Shown here piece by piece: positions 43,000-49,008 of a DNA stretch of 49,008 nucleotides. The first letter of the stretch is position 1; the number at the start of each line of letters is the position of its first letter. A program made the translations under genes and the position numbers. The notes beneath the pieces were generated by a model. It was not told the DNA's origin. It worked only from the letters and a program-made list of their open reading frames with translations, and searched no databases. The stretch is taken from the IMG/VR virus record IMGVR_UViG_3300034682_000282, positions 1-49,008 of that record. One strand, written 5' to 3'. Source of the DNA: a virus.

Positions 43000-43265
43000 G
43001 CGCCGTTTCTATTCTCCAGCATCAGCCAGTGCCAGAACTGCCAGCAGCTCTGGTTGATAGCCAATACGACAACGACCTGCTGAACCGCATTGCTTGCGAA
43101 TCGCCAACCTTTGCCAGGCTGGTGATTGACTCGCTGCAGTACCTTGACCAGTACGAAGACGATCACCTGCCAACCTGGTTAGGCAGCTTTATGGATGGTC
43201 GACCAAAAACACAGGTTCAGCTGGTTTTAACCCAAAACCACCAATTTACTATTGACGAGGACTAA
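42996..43265 (+). CDS. Small early protein, unknown function
   Basis: The 89-residue acidic protein overlaps the DUF3164 gene and precedes the next by 3 bp, so it is in the operon. The sequence is helical (NDLLNRIACESPTFARLVID). No family or motif is recognised. Confidence 0.55.
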   Translation: MSAVSILQHQPVPELPAALVDSQYDNDLLNRIACESPTFARLVIDSLQYLDQYEDDHLPTWLGSFMDGRPKTQVQLVLTQNHQFTIDED

Positions 43266-43268
43266 GCC

Positions 43269-43610
43269 ATGTCACGCGATAAATACCACTGCCAATCATG
43301 CGGCAAACTGAAAAGAATTGAAGGCCCGGTCACTATGGCATTAGGTGACAAAGTGAACTTTACGATCACTGCTGTGAACGGCAGAAAAGTGCGAGCCAAA
43401 GCCGCTAAAGGAACCTTAGTGGAGCTTCAGCCACTTTCGGCAATTGTGAGTTGCAAAGGCGTTCTTCATCAAGTAAAGCGCGATTCAGTTACCCCTGAAG
43501 ACGCACCAAACCCGCTGACTTACGCCTTTTCAGAACTGTGCGAATGCCCGAAGGAAGTAGCAGCAGAAGCCACAGCAACTGAAAGCAACCACTGCGCCCT
43601 GGAGCTTTAA
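43269..43610 (+). CDS. Small early protein with a Cys pair, unknown function
   Basis: The 113-residue product has a CxxC pair at its start (YHCQSCGKLK, Cys8 and Cys11) and further Cys residues late (SELCECP). It may bind zinc. The central part (LGDKVNFTITAVNGRKVRAKAAKGTLVEL) looks like a small beta-barrel. No family is recognised. Confidence 0.55.
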   Translation: MSRDKYHCQSCGKLKRIEGPVTMALGDKVNFTITAVNGRKVRAKAAKGTLVELQPLSAIVSCKGVLHQVKRDSVTPEDAPNPLTYAFSELCECPKEVAAEATATESNHCALEL

Positions 43611-43612
43611 CT

Positions 43613-43891
43613 ATGGCTACTCCAATCATGATGAACATACACCCTGACGTCTTAGTCAGGGTTGCCAAAGAGGTGGTGCACCAGAACAAAAAATGGGGCA
43701 CCGATCACATTAAAAGCCAGTCGGTACCAGGGCATTTACTGGTACTGAAAAACCTACTGCAACGCGCAGAACAGGGCTGGCTCAACGGCACCCAGGGCCG
43801 CACGTCGGCAGAAGGCGAACTGTTGCAACTAACCGCAGTCGCCCTGCAGGCGCTGAACAATATTCACCTGGACCGCGAAGCAAAGCGCTAA
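43613..43891 (+). CDS. Small early protein, possibly related to phage MazG-like proteins
   Basis: The 92-residue helical protein has KEVVHQNKKWG, then PGHLLVLKNLLQRAEQG and GELLQLTAVALQALN. The order of a KWG motif, an acidic helix and an EL-x-Q-x-x-AVA helix recalls small phage proteins of the MazG-like type. It lacks an obvious full set of Glu/Asp metal ligands, so the link is weak. It lies 2 bp after the preceding gene. Confidence 0.5.
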   Translation: MATPIMMNIHPDVLVRVAKEVVHQNKKWGTDHIKSQSVPGHLLVLKNLLQRAEQGWLNGTQGRTSAEGELLQLTAVALQALNNIHLDREAKR

Positions 43892-43914
43892 CCACAACTT
43901 AGGAGAACTGAATT

Positions 43915-44187
43915 ATGAAAGTTATGAAAAATCAGTACGGCTATATGGACGGTTTAGGCAAAGCCCTCCTGGTGATTGTTATCGTTTTAGTGGTCATTGC
44001 TGCTTTGCTTGGCGCAGCCATTGGCGCTTTTGCCACTGGCCTGCCGTCAGAACTCACCGAAATGAAGGAACACTGCGAATCGGATCTGCCACGGGATGAA
44101 GTTTGCGTATTTGTCGCAATACCTGAGCAGCAAGACGCCTTCTGCCCTCAAGCCGAAGTATTTAACCAGGCAGAGGTGCTGAAATGA
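43915..44187 (+). CDS. Small single-pass membrane protein
   Basis: The 90-residue protein has one strong transmembrane segment (about 16-42, rich in Val, Ile, Leu and Ala) and a C-terminal domain of about 45 residues with three cysteines, probably outside the cytoplasm. AGGAG lies 9 bases upstream. It overlaps the next gene by 4 bp. An early-expressed membrane protein could act in superinfection exclusion, which is an inference only. Confidence 0.6.
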   Translation: MKVMKNQYGYMDGLGKALLVIVIVLVVIAALLGAAIGAFATGLPSELTEMKEHCESDLPRDEVCVFVAIPEQQDAFCPQAEVFNQAEVLK

Positions 44188-44849
44188 AAACAGTTATTAA
44201 CGCAGTGGCCGATCTGGTGACTTGGGGCAGTGTATTTGATTACCTTTTCTGGAATGAAAAAGAAGGCTGGTTTTACTCAACTCCAGAGCAATCTGCACCA
44301 CAGCGAGCAGTGTGCTCCAGGGAACAATTTGAAGTAGAGAAACGCCGTCAAAATCCATTGTTTCAGTGGATTTCATGGCATCAGCCAACCGAAGACCATC
44401 GCCCACTTACATACCCACCAAACAAAGCAATTATGGGCTGGTGGTGCAGTGGTTACAGTGGCCGTGATGCAATCATTTGTGCACTGGTCGACGCATCAGA
44501 CGAGCCTACCGCGCAGGCTGCTGTTTTAAAGGATTGGCCTGAAGCAGAAAGATGGCGTTTTTGTGAAGCCCGCGATAACACGAACTTAGGCGATAGGTTT
44601 CCGCTAAAAGCTTGGATGCTGGAGCGTATGCCAGCCACTCCTGCAAAGCCTGCTATAGCTGAGCCAATAAAAGTGGTTTGTCGGTTTAGAAGCGGCACGT
44701 ACATCACAAACAAGGTCAATGGAAAGCAAGCTTCTAATACTGCAGGAGCTGACGGCGCTGTAAGCGCGCTGGGTAGAAAGCTGCTGCCCGATCAGGAATT
44801 CGCTGTAACTAATGTTGATGGTGATAACTGGTTAATCATCCCCCAATAA
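44184..44849 (+). CDS. Early protein, unknown function, ending at the first hammerhead
   Basis: The 221-residue protein is rich in Trp (WGSVFDYLFWNEKEGWFY, then QWISWHQPTEDHRP and MGWWCSGYSGRDAI). The C-terminal 60 residues look like a separate beta domain (SALGRKLLPDQEFAVTNVDG). No family is recognised. Its TAA stop (44847-44849) is followed directly by the first base of the ribozyme at 44850, so cleavage removes the message downstream of this gene. Confidence 0.6.
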   Translation: MKTVINAVADLVTWGSVFDYLFWNEKEGWFYSTPEQSAPQRAVCSREQFEVEKRRQNPLFQWISWHQPTEDHRPLTYPPNKAIMGWWCSGYSGRDAIICALVDASDEPTAQAAVLKDWPEAERWRFCEARDNTNLGDRFPLKAWMLERMPATPAKPAIAEPIKVVCRFRSGTYITNKVNGKQASNTAGADGAVSALGRKLLPDQEFAVTNVDGDNWLIIPQ

Positions 44850-44907
44850 GCGAAACGCCCAGCAGTATGGGGCGTCTGCCAGTGGTGGTTCACTGGTACT
44901 GATGAGC
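44850..44907 (+). ncRNA. Hammerhead-type self-cleaving ribozyme, copy 1
   Basis: In order, the RNA has GC, GAAA (44852-44855), stem III CGCCC/GGGCG (44856-44860 with 44870-44874, 9-nt loop) and UC. Stem I UGCCAGU/ACUGGUA follows (44877-44883 with 44892-44898, 8-nt loop), then CUGAUGA (44899-44905) and GC. This is the full hammerhead core in the permuted order with stem II open (type II). Cleavage is expected after C44876. Stem II is only a GC/GC 2-bp helix. Loop I (GGUU, 44887-44890) can pair with AGCC at 44908-44911 beside stem II, a plausible stabilising contact. It starts right after the stop codon of the upstream gene. Confidence 0.85.
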
Positions 44908-44936
44908 AGCCAATAGTTAAACGAGTGGAGTTGAAT

Positions 44937-45218
44937 ATGAGTAACTTAGATTTACCGAATCTTGAACTGAAAGAAAGCGGTATTACGAATGAGGATGGTG
45001 CCCAACTGATCCTGCAATGCGAAGCCTGGTTTCAAGCCAGGATTGACCTTCTGAATGAAACTGCTGAGCACATGAAGAAGGCTGAAACTGTTGATTTGAA
45101 TGGTACGGAAATAACTGACCCTAAAGTTATTAAAGGTATGAGATATGGCTTCCTTACTGCTGTCTCGTTACTTGGAAAATTTCCACTGAAACTTGGTGGC
45201 CTAGCAGAAACAGAATAA
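44937..45218 (+). CDS. 93-residue protein enclosed between two hammerhead ribozymes
   Basis: The start at 44937 follows GGAG by 6 bases. The product is small, acidic and mostly helical (GAQLILQCEAWFQARIDLLN, then VIKGMRYGFLTAVSLLGKF). I recognise no family. Its stop (45216-45218) directly abuts the second ribozyme, and its 5' leader begins with the 3' half of the first. It is therefore the only gene on the 362-nt RNA that double cleavage would release. Confidence 0.65.
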   Translation: MSNLDLPNLELKESGITNEDGAQLILQCEAWFQARIDLLNETAEHMKKAETVDLNGTEITDPKVIKGMRYGFLTAVSLLGKFPLKLGGLAETE

Positions 45219-45269
45219 GCGAAACGCCCAAGGGCGTCTATCCAGCGTTGTGGCTGGGTACTGATGAGC
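45219..45269 (+). ncRNA. Hammerhead-type self-cleaving ribozyme, copy 2
   Basis: It has the same order as copy 1: GC, GAAA (45221-45224), stem III CGCCC/GGGCG (45225-45229 with 45232-45236, 2-nt loop), UC, stem I UAUCCAGC/GCUGGGUA (45239-45246 with 45253-45260, 6-nt loop), CUGAUGA (45261-45267) and GC. Cleavage is expected after C45238. Stem I differs from copy 1 at several paired positions with pairing kept. Loop I (UUGU, 45248-45251) can pair with GCAA at 45271-45274, the equivalent contact to copy 1. Its CUGAUGA contains an ATG in frame with gemA. Confidence 0.87.
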
Positions 45270-45287
45270 AGCAAGAGGTTTTACCAA

Positions 45288-45842
45288 GTGAGCGCAGATA
45301 AAAAACGACTGATTGGCCTGATCCATGTAGCCAAAACTGACCTGGGCATGGCGGAAGAAAGCTACCGTGCCCATTTGCAGCACTATGGCCAACATAACAG
45401 CTGCAAAGACATGAATTTAAGCCAGTTGATCAAGGTGATGGACGGTATGACGGCTTTGGGCTTTAAATCCAAGCCAGCCAAGGTTGGTAGACCAAAATCA
45501 GGCCGTTTAAGCCCTAAAACACCTATAAATGCAGACGAGCGCAGTGTGATCCGTGCCATTTGGATATTCATGCACCGCAACGGCTTTATTAAAGATGGTA
45601 CCGAAACCGCGTTAAACGACTTCGTGAAGCGCCAGACCGCTGAACTGAACAACGGTATAGGTATTAATGAGGTGGAATGGTTGCAGCAGGATCAGGCTAT
45701 TCCGGTGCTGGAATCACTTAAAAAGTGGTGCCGCCGCTGCATGTTCAACGCACTGCAGAATCAAGGCTATTCATTGTTCCCTCAGATCAGCTATTTCCAG
45801 CTTTTAGCTAAGTGGGAAGAGATTCACGGAGCCAAACCATGA
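45288..45842 (+). CDS. gemA: GemA-like regulatory protein (Mu gp16, DUF1018)
   Basis: The protein resembles Mu GemA/gp16: KKRLIGLIHVAKTDLGMAEE, then SYRAHLQHYG and LSQLIKVMDGMTALGFK are family features. In Mu it affects host gene expression and DNA topology. The GTG at 45288 (184 residues) is preferred because AGAGG lies 9 bases upstream and downstream of the ribozyme. An in-frame ATG at 45264 lies within the ribozyme's CUGAUGA and has no good binding site. It overlaps the next gene (ATGA). Ribozyme cleavage leaves its mRNA with a 5'-hydroxyl and a structured leader. Confidence 0.82.
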   Translation: MSADKKRLIGLIHVAKTDLGMAEESYRAHLQHYGQHNSCKDMNLSQLIKVMDGMTALGFKSKPAKVGRPKSGRLSPKTPINADERSVIRAIWIFMHRNGFIKDGTETALNDFVKRQTAELNNGIGINEVEWLQQDQAIPVLESLKKWCRRCMFNALQNQGYSLFPQISYFQLLAKWEEIHGAKP

Positions 45843-46333
45843 AGTTGTTCCGATGCCCAGTCTGCCATTCAAGCATTCACCTGGATCAGCTGGTCGCTGA
45901 CGAAGCTGGCCGCCAGCTGCTGGGCGTCATGGCAAAACTGAATTACCGCATGGGCCCGGCACTGGTTTCATACCTGGCTATGTTCCGGCCACCAAAACAA
46001 GACTTGAGCAACGCCAAAGCATTAAACCTGGCCACAGACACTCTGGCTTTAACAACCAACCACGCGGTATTGGCAGAAGCCCTGCAGGATACCGTCAGTT
46101 CGCTGCAGGCAAGCCGCCAGAACGCTCCTGCAAAGCAGCTAACCAACCACAACTACTTAAAGGCAGTACTGGCGGCCAAGTTAGGCGATGCAGCAGTAAA
46201 GGCCACTGGTACCACTGTTGAAATCAAACACCAGGCAGCAGTTTCTAAAGAGGCTGAGCAGGCCGCATTTGAAGAACGCATGAAGTTATTAGGCGGTAAT
46301 ATTTACGGGAAGGTGCCAAATGACAGCAACTAA
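45839..46333 (+). CDS. Early protein between gemA and the Mor-like gene
   Basis: The start at 45839 overlaps the gemA stop (ATGA), with GGAG upstream. The 164-residue product starts with a CxxC pair (FRCPVCHSSIHLDQL) and an Ala-rich helical middle. The C-terminal part includes NHNYLKAVLAAKLGDA. Small proteins in this slot are known in Mu-like phages, without a firm function. It overlaps the Mor-like gene by 14 bp. Confidence 0.65.
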   Translation: MKLFRCPVCHSSIHLDQLVADEAGRQLLGVMAKLNYRMGPALVSYLAMFRPPKQDLSNAKALNLATDTLALTTNHAVLAEALQDTVSSLQASRQNAPAKQLTNHNYLKAVLAAKLGDAAVKATGTTVEIKHQAAVSKEAEQAAFEERMKLLGGNIYGKVPNDSN

Positions 46334-46685
46334 AAAAACCGGTATGAGCGCGCTACGTAGCGAGCTGTTGGACGATATTGTGACCCACGTATCAACCATA
46401 TTGGAAGACAACGGTATTGCTGAAGACTTGGCAGAACAGAGCGCCATTGCAGCAGCCGACTTTTTGGCCGAGCATTGGGGCGGTCAGTTGATTTGTTTCC
46501 CTAAAAACTTCCTTTTCAAACTGGCCCAGCGCGACTTGCTGATATATGATGAATTCAACGGACGCAACCACGCCCAGTTAGCTAAAAAGTGGCATATGTC
46601 TGTTAGAGGTATTTACAAGTTGGTCAATCGGGTTCAAAAACGAGTAGTAGCAGAGATTCAACCGGATTTATTCGCAGAAGAGTAG
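46320..46685 (+). CDS. mor: Mor/C-type middle or late transcription activator
   Basis: The 121-residue protein fits the Mor family: a dimerisation region followed by AEHWGGQLICFPKNF, FNGRNHAQLAKKWHMSVRGI and YKLVNRV, the last two forming the helix-turn-helix. Mu has separate Mor and C proteins. Only one is visible here, and it is the last early gene. It is the natural candidate to activate the late promoters marked by the 25-bp repeats at 27327 and 35459. Confidence 0.85.
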   Translation: MTATKKTGMSALRSELLDDIVTHVSTILEDNGIAEDLAEQSAIAAADFLAEHWGGQLICFPKNFLFKLAQRDLLIYDEFNGRNHAQLAKKWHMSVRGIYKLVNRVQKRVVAEIQPDLFAEE

Positions 46686-46799
46686 TTGTTGCGTATATTG
46701 AAAATGTTTTTCATTTTTTATTTCGTTTGATCCTTCTATATCCCCTTTGATCCCATAATTATCTTACTTCTTTGGTGTTATTTATCTCACTCTCTTTCA
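46686..46799. other. Prophage terminus beside the early operon (left-end equivalent) with weak terminator
   Basis: The last 114 bp before the junction are AT-rich and hold no gene. TGAAAA/TTTTCA (about 46699-46713) followed by TTTTTT may be a weak terminator for the early operon. GATCC and AAGGGG-type repeats (TTTGATCC at 46727 and 46747 on the + strand) could be transposase sites. The end reads TGAAAGAGAG inward, so it shares TGAA with the other terminus. Confidence 0.6.
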
Positions 46800-46805
46800 T
46801 CGTTA
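46800..46805. repeat. Target-site duplication, right copy (TCGTTA)
   Basis: Identical to 9849-9854, directly after the prophage end. Confidence 0.88.
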
Positions 46806-47623
46806 GAAAGCGTATTACCCAGTTTAATGTTGCTAATTTCCAGGCCTTTAATCAGCATGTCGGCTTTACAGATAGCGTAACTTTCTGGATTTAATTCTTG
46901 GCCATAGGCGCACATCACCGCCTGTGGATTTAGCTCATGCACGTATTTCATACCAGCCGATAAAAAGCCGCCAGTGCCAGCTGTTGGGTCATAAATGGTG
47001 CGGGTGACGCCAGGTTTTTGTAAGGCGTCATCGTCTTCCATAAACACCAAAGACGTTGTCAGGCACACGATATCGCGCGGCGTGAGGTGATCGCCGGCGG
47101 TTTCATTGGAACTTTCCGCAAAGCGGCGGATCAGCTCTTCAAACATCAAGCTCATGTCATGGTTGGAAATGGCTGTAGGGCTTAAATCAATGGTGCGGAC
47201 TTTTTGCACCACTTCATATAGCAGGTTGGCTTCGTTGAGCAAGCCAACAAATTCCATAAATTTGAAGTGTTCAAAAATTTCACGCACTTCTTTCGAGAAG
47301 CCCTGTAGGTAGTTTTCTAGGTTGGCTTTGATGTCCGATTTACCAAGCTTGGATAAATCCATTTTCGAGGTGTTGAAGAACGATAAGCCGTTAGTGGCGC
47401 GCAGCAGCATTTTTTCCTGCGCTTCTTCTGGCAGGTTCATGGCATGTATTTCTTGGAATTTAGCCAGTACCGCATCTTTGGTAGGTGCTAACACACACTC
47501 TAAGCGGCGCAATAAACAGAACGGCAGAATAATGCGACCATATTGGCTTTGTCTAAAATAACCACGAAGCAGGTCGGCAATCGCCCAAGATTCAGCGACG
47601 AGGTTGTTTGAAGAGTGAGACAT
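46800..47623 (-). pseudogene. N-terminal part of the split HsdM-like fusion gene
   Basis: The fragment encodes 275 native residues, starting [20 protein letters not shown], then runs into the prophage for three more codons and a stop. It is very close to the intact HsdM over the same length and retains motif I (DPTAGTGGF, about 212-220), but motif IV lies on the other fragment. It differs from the intact copy at a conserved spot, [12 protein letters not shown] in place of [12 protein letters not shown]. Joined with the other part it gives about 1155 residues. Alone it should have no methyltransferase activity. It keeps its start and its upstream region. Confidence 0.92.
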
Positions 47624-47937
47624 AAGAAAAATTTTCCACCAAAGTTGGTTCGCAAACCATGGCAGTCCTGAAAAGTTTATGCTCTGCCATGCGTTTTAAG
47701 ATGTTTCTGGAATAGTACCTGAAGATTAGGCGATGATGCTACGGGAATGAAATATTTTGGGGCTTGGAGTGTACTTAAAGCTATCATCACCATAGATTTT
47801 CTGACTAAACGTTTTCGATTTTAGTGGTGATATGTACATTTGCGACTGGGCCTGTATTATCAGTTTTTGTGTGTTAAGTCTTATTTGGTATTAATAGTGA
47901 GCCTTTTGTTGATTGAATCTTCAGTACAAGGAGTGGT
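47624..47937. promoter_or_regulatory. Divergent intergenic region between the split hsdM-like gene and the HNH gene
   Basis: These 314 bp hold no gene. The part next to the hsdM-like start shares blocks with the upstream region of the intact hsdM (AATAGTACCTGAAG near 47713). A 7-bp inverted pair, ATCACCA and TGGTGAT, lies in the middle. The right part is AT-rich, with an AAGGAG binding site before the HNH gene. Divergent promoters are expected, but I could not fix their boxes. Confidence 0.5.
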
Positions 47938-48666
47938 ATGGCGTCGAAAATTACCAAGGATCAATATTCTGCAGCATTTAGTGTGGCCATCGATTTCTAT
48001 CATGGGCGTTTAACCCTAACAACTGGCTCTGATCATCTCAATAAAGTACATAAACTTAATCTCGCGTCTGCGCGGGATTATATGTATGACTTTAAGTGCA
48101 TGATGAATGGGGAAGTATTTCACCGAGCAATGAGTGCCGATGCTATTGATTATTTTTTAAGTGAAATCCAGTCGCAATTCGGCTTAGACGTTTTAAAAAA
48201 TGCTGTCAAAGCAACTGAGCTGCACATCACTTATTACGAGGCGCTAGACAGGGGAAAGCTCAATAAACTCCGTGGTGTCGTTGAAAAACACAAGAAAAAA
48301 TTCGACGCAGTTACTAATTACAGCGACCTTGAACGAGTTTTTCAAAAGCAAGTGTCTGATTCCTTGAACATTACGTCAGAAGCACGCCGTCAGCGTTTGC
48401 AAAGTGCGTCAACCAAGCCAAAACAGATGCAAGTTACGACGACAGTGTTTATCCGAAATCCTGACGTAGTTGCGCAGGTATTACTTAACGCAAATGGCAT
48501 TTGTGAAGCTTGCTTGCAACTTGCACCATTTATTAAGAAGAGTGATGGCTTACCCTATTTGGAAGTGCACCACAAAAAACGCTTGGCTGATGGCGGTGAA
48601 GACTCGGTGGAAAATGCTATTGCGCTTTGCCCGAACTGTCATCGGAAGTTTCATTTCGGGGTATGA
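47938..48666 (+). CDS. HNH endonuclease (McrA-like)
   Basis: The 242-residue protein has a C-terminal HNH nuclease domain with zinc-binding pairs Cys189-x2-Cys192 and Cys231-x2-Cys234. Its catalytic region is LEVHHKKRLADGGEDSVENA (His211, His212, Asn226), and CPNCHRKFH ends the protein. The N-terminal 160 residues are helical and of no clear family, perhaps recognising modified or specific DNA. It reads away from the hsd genes. Proteins of this shape in defence loci are often modification-dependent or stand-alone restriction enzymes. An AAGGAG site precedes the ATG. Confidence 0.82.
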   Translation: MASKITKDQYSAAFSVAIDFYHGRLTLTTGSDHLNKVHKLNLASARDYMYDFKCMMNGEVFHRAMSADAIDYFLSEIQSQFGLDVLKNAVKATELHITYYEALDRGKLNKLRGVVEKHKKKFDAVTNYSDLERVFQKQVSDSLNITSEARRQRLQSASTKPKQMQVTTTVFIRNPDVVAQVLLNANGICEACLQLAPFIKKSDGLPYLEVHHKKRLADGGEDSVENAIALCPNCHRKFHFGV

Positions 48667-49008
48667 AAGTAGCCAGTGTTTTAATGATCTTGTAATCAGT
48701 TAACGCCTTTAAATTTGCGAGCCCCCCAGTGCAGATTTTGCCGTGAACGTCCGCTTTCAGTGAAAAGCTGCGATTTGGCATCATTCAGAACCAATATCCG
48801 CTCTTGGCACAAAGTGACGATTAAGCTAACGTCCCTATACCACCAGCCAGCCGACTCAACCTATCTGGCTGTTTTTCAGGCAAACCTGCACTGAGGCACA
48901 CAGCGTGGCATCATCTGCAACACTGCTTTATTTCTACTACACCCTTGCCAGAGCCTGCTCGTTCATAAACACTATAGCCACTGTTTTTAAAGGACTATCG
49001 GCGCTTTA
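48667..49008. other. Stretch without a recognisable gene
   Basis: No open frame of credible length and no RNA gene is seen in these 342 bp. A short - strand stretch at about 48692-48724 reads HWGARKFKGVN then a stop and could be the decayed end of a gene, but nothing upstream of it supports this. Confidence 0.5.

Larger units (their letters stand above)
9855..46799. mobile_element. Complete Mu-like transposable prophage, about 36.9 kb
   Basis: The element starts TGAAGC and ends CTTTCA, so both termini read TGAA from outside in, and a 6-bp target duplication flanks it. It encodes a DDE transposase and a MuB-type ATPase, a repressor, GemA and a Mor/C activator, and a full set of head, tail and lysis genes in Mu order. 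All recognisable key genes are open, so it may be inducible. Unlike Mu, the repressor and early promoter are near the centre. Early genes run rightward to one end and late genes leftward to the other, an arrangement that recalls BcepMu-type phages. The long tape measure and lack of sheath genes suggest a siphovirus-like tail. Insertion split a second hsdM-like gene. Confidence 0.95.

Noticed and set aside
48692-48724. Short - strand C-terminal-like peptide (HWGARKFKGVN) as a cassette gene end or integron attC remnant
   Set aside because: Only eleven codons look protein-like, no paired attC core sites are evident, and no integrase is in the window.
1-49008. tRNA or rRNA genes
   Set aside because: No cloverleaf with a TTCGANNC-type arm or rRNA-like sequence was noticed on either strand. 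The prophage ends are not at a tRNA, as expected for a transposing phage.

Overview
The window is a piece of a proteobacterial chromosome, most likely gammaproteobacterial (Alteromonadales-like). That placement is inferred from moderate GC, gene style and phage type and is not proven. It holds a type I restriction-modification locus that has been interrupted by a complete Mu-like transposable prophage.

Host, left (1-9854): the end of an IS21-like element (four 23-bp direct repeats) abuts and rewrites the C-terminus of hsdR. Then come hsdR, hsdS and an intact hsdM, all transcribed leftward with overlapping or near-overlapping ends. Upstream of hsdM lies a second, diverged hsdM copy whose C-terminus has been replaced by an HsdS-like segment and a HEPN-like domain (R-x4-H motif). 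This second gene is split: its C-terminal part is at 7205-9854 and its N-terminal part is 37 kb away at 46800-47623. Removing the prophage and one copy of a 6-bp repeat (TCGTTA) restores one open frame of about 1155 codons.

Prophage (9855-46799, about 36.9 kb): the left terminus in this window matches the Mu right end at 17 of 18 positions. A central control region (about 35.8-36.6 kb) has a leftward repressor gene and a rightward early promoter lying over a perfect 18-bp palindrome. Rightward early genes are: BcepMu gp16-like and IclR-like DNA-binding proteins, a DDE transposase (MuA-like), a AAA+ ATPase (MuB-like), a run of small accessory genes (DUF2786, DUF3164 and others), GemA and a Mor/C-type activator. 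Leftward late genes are: holin, transglycosylase, Rz/Rz1 spanins, Mu gp25/26/27-like proteins, terminase, DUF935 portal, MuF fused to a nuclease-like domain, morphogenesis protein, protease/scaffold, decoration and major capsid proteins. They continue with connector proteins, tail tube, frameshifted tail chaperones, a 1917-residue tape measure, tail tip proteins, an Asp-box receptor-binding protein and two end-proximal accessory genes. No sheath or Mu-type baseplate set is recognisable, so a long non-contractile tail is likely. A 25-bp block occurs twice, before the lysis genes and before the protease gene, exactly where Mu has its C-activated late promoters Plys and PI.

The most unusual element is a pair of hammerhead-type self-cleaving ribozymes in the early operon (44850-44907 and 45219-45269), one on each side of a single 93-codon gene just before gemA. 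Both have the GAAA, GUC and CUGAUGA core, covarying stems I and III and a possible covarying loop contact. Cleavage at both would release a 362-nt one-gene RNA with chemically defined ends that could be circularised.

Host, right (46800-49008): the N-terminal half of the split hsdM-like gene, a divergent intergenic region, an HNH endonuclease gene reading rightward, and about 340 bp with no recognisable gene.
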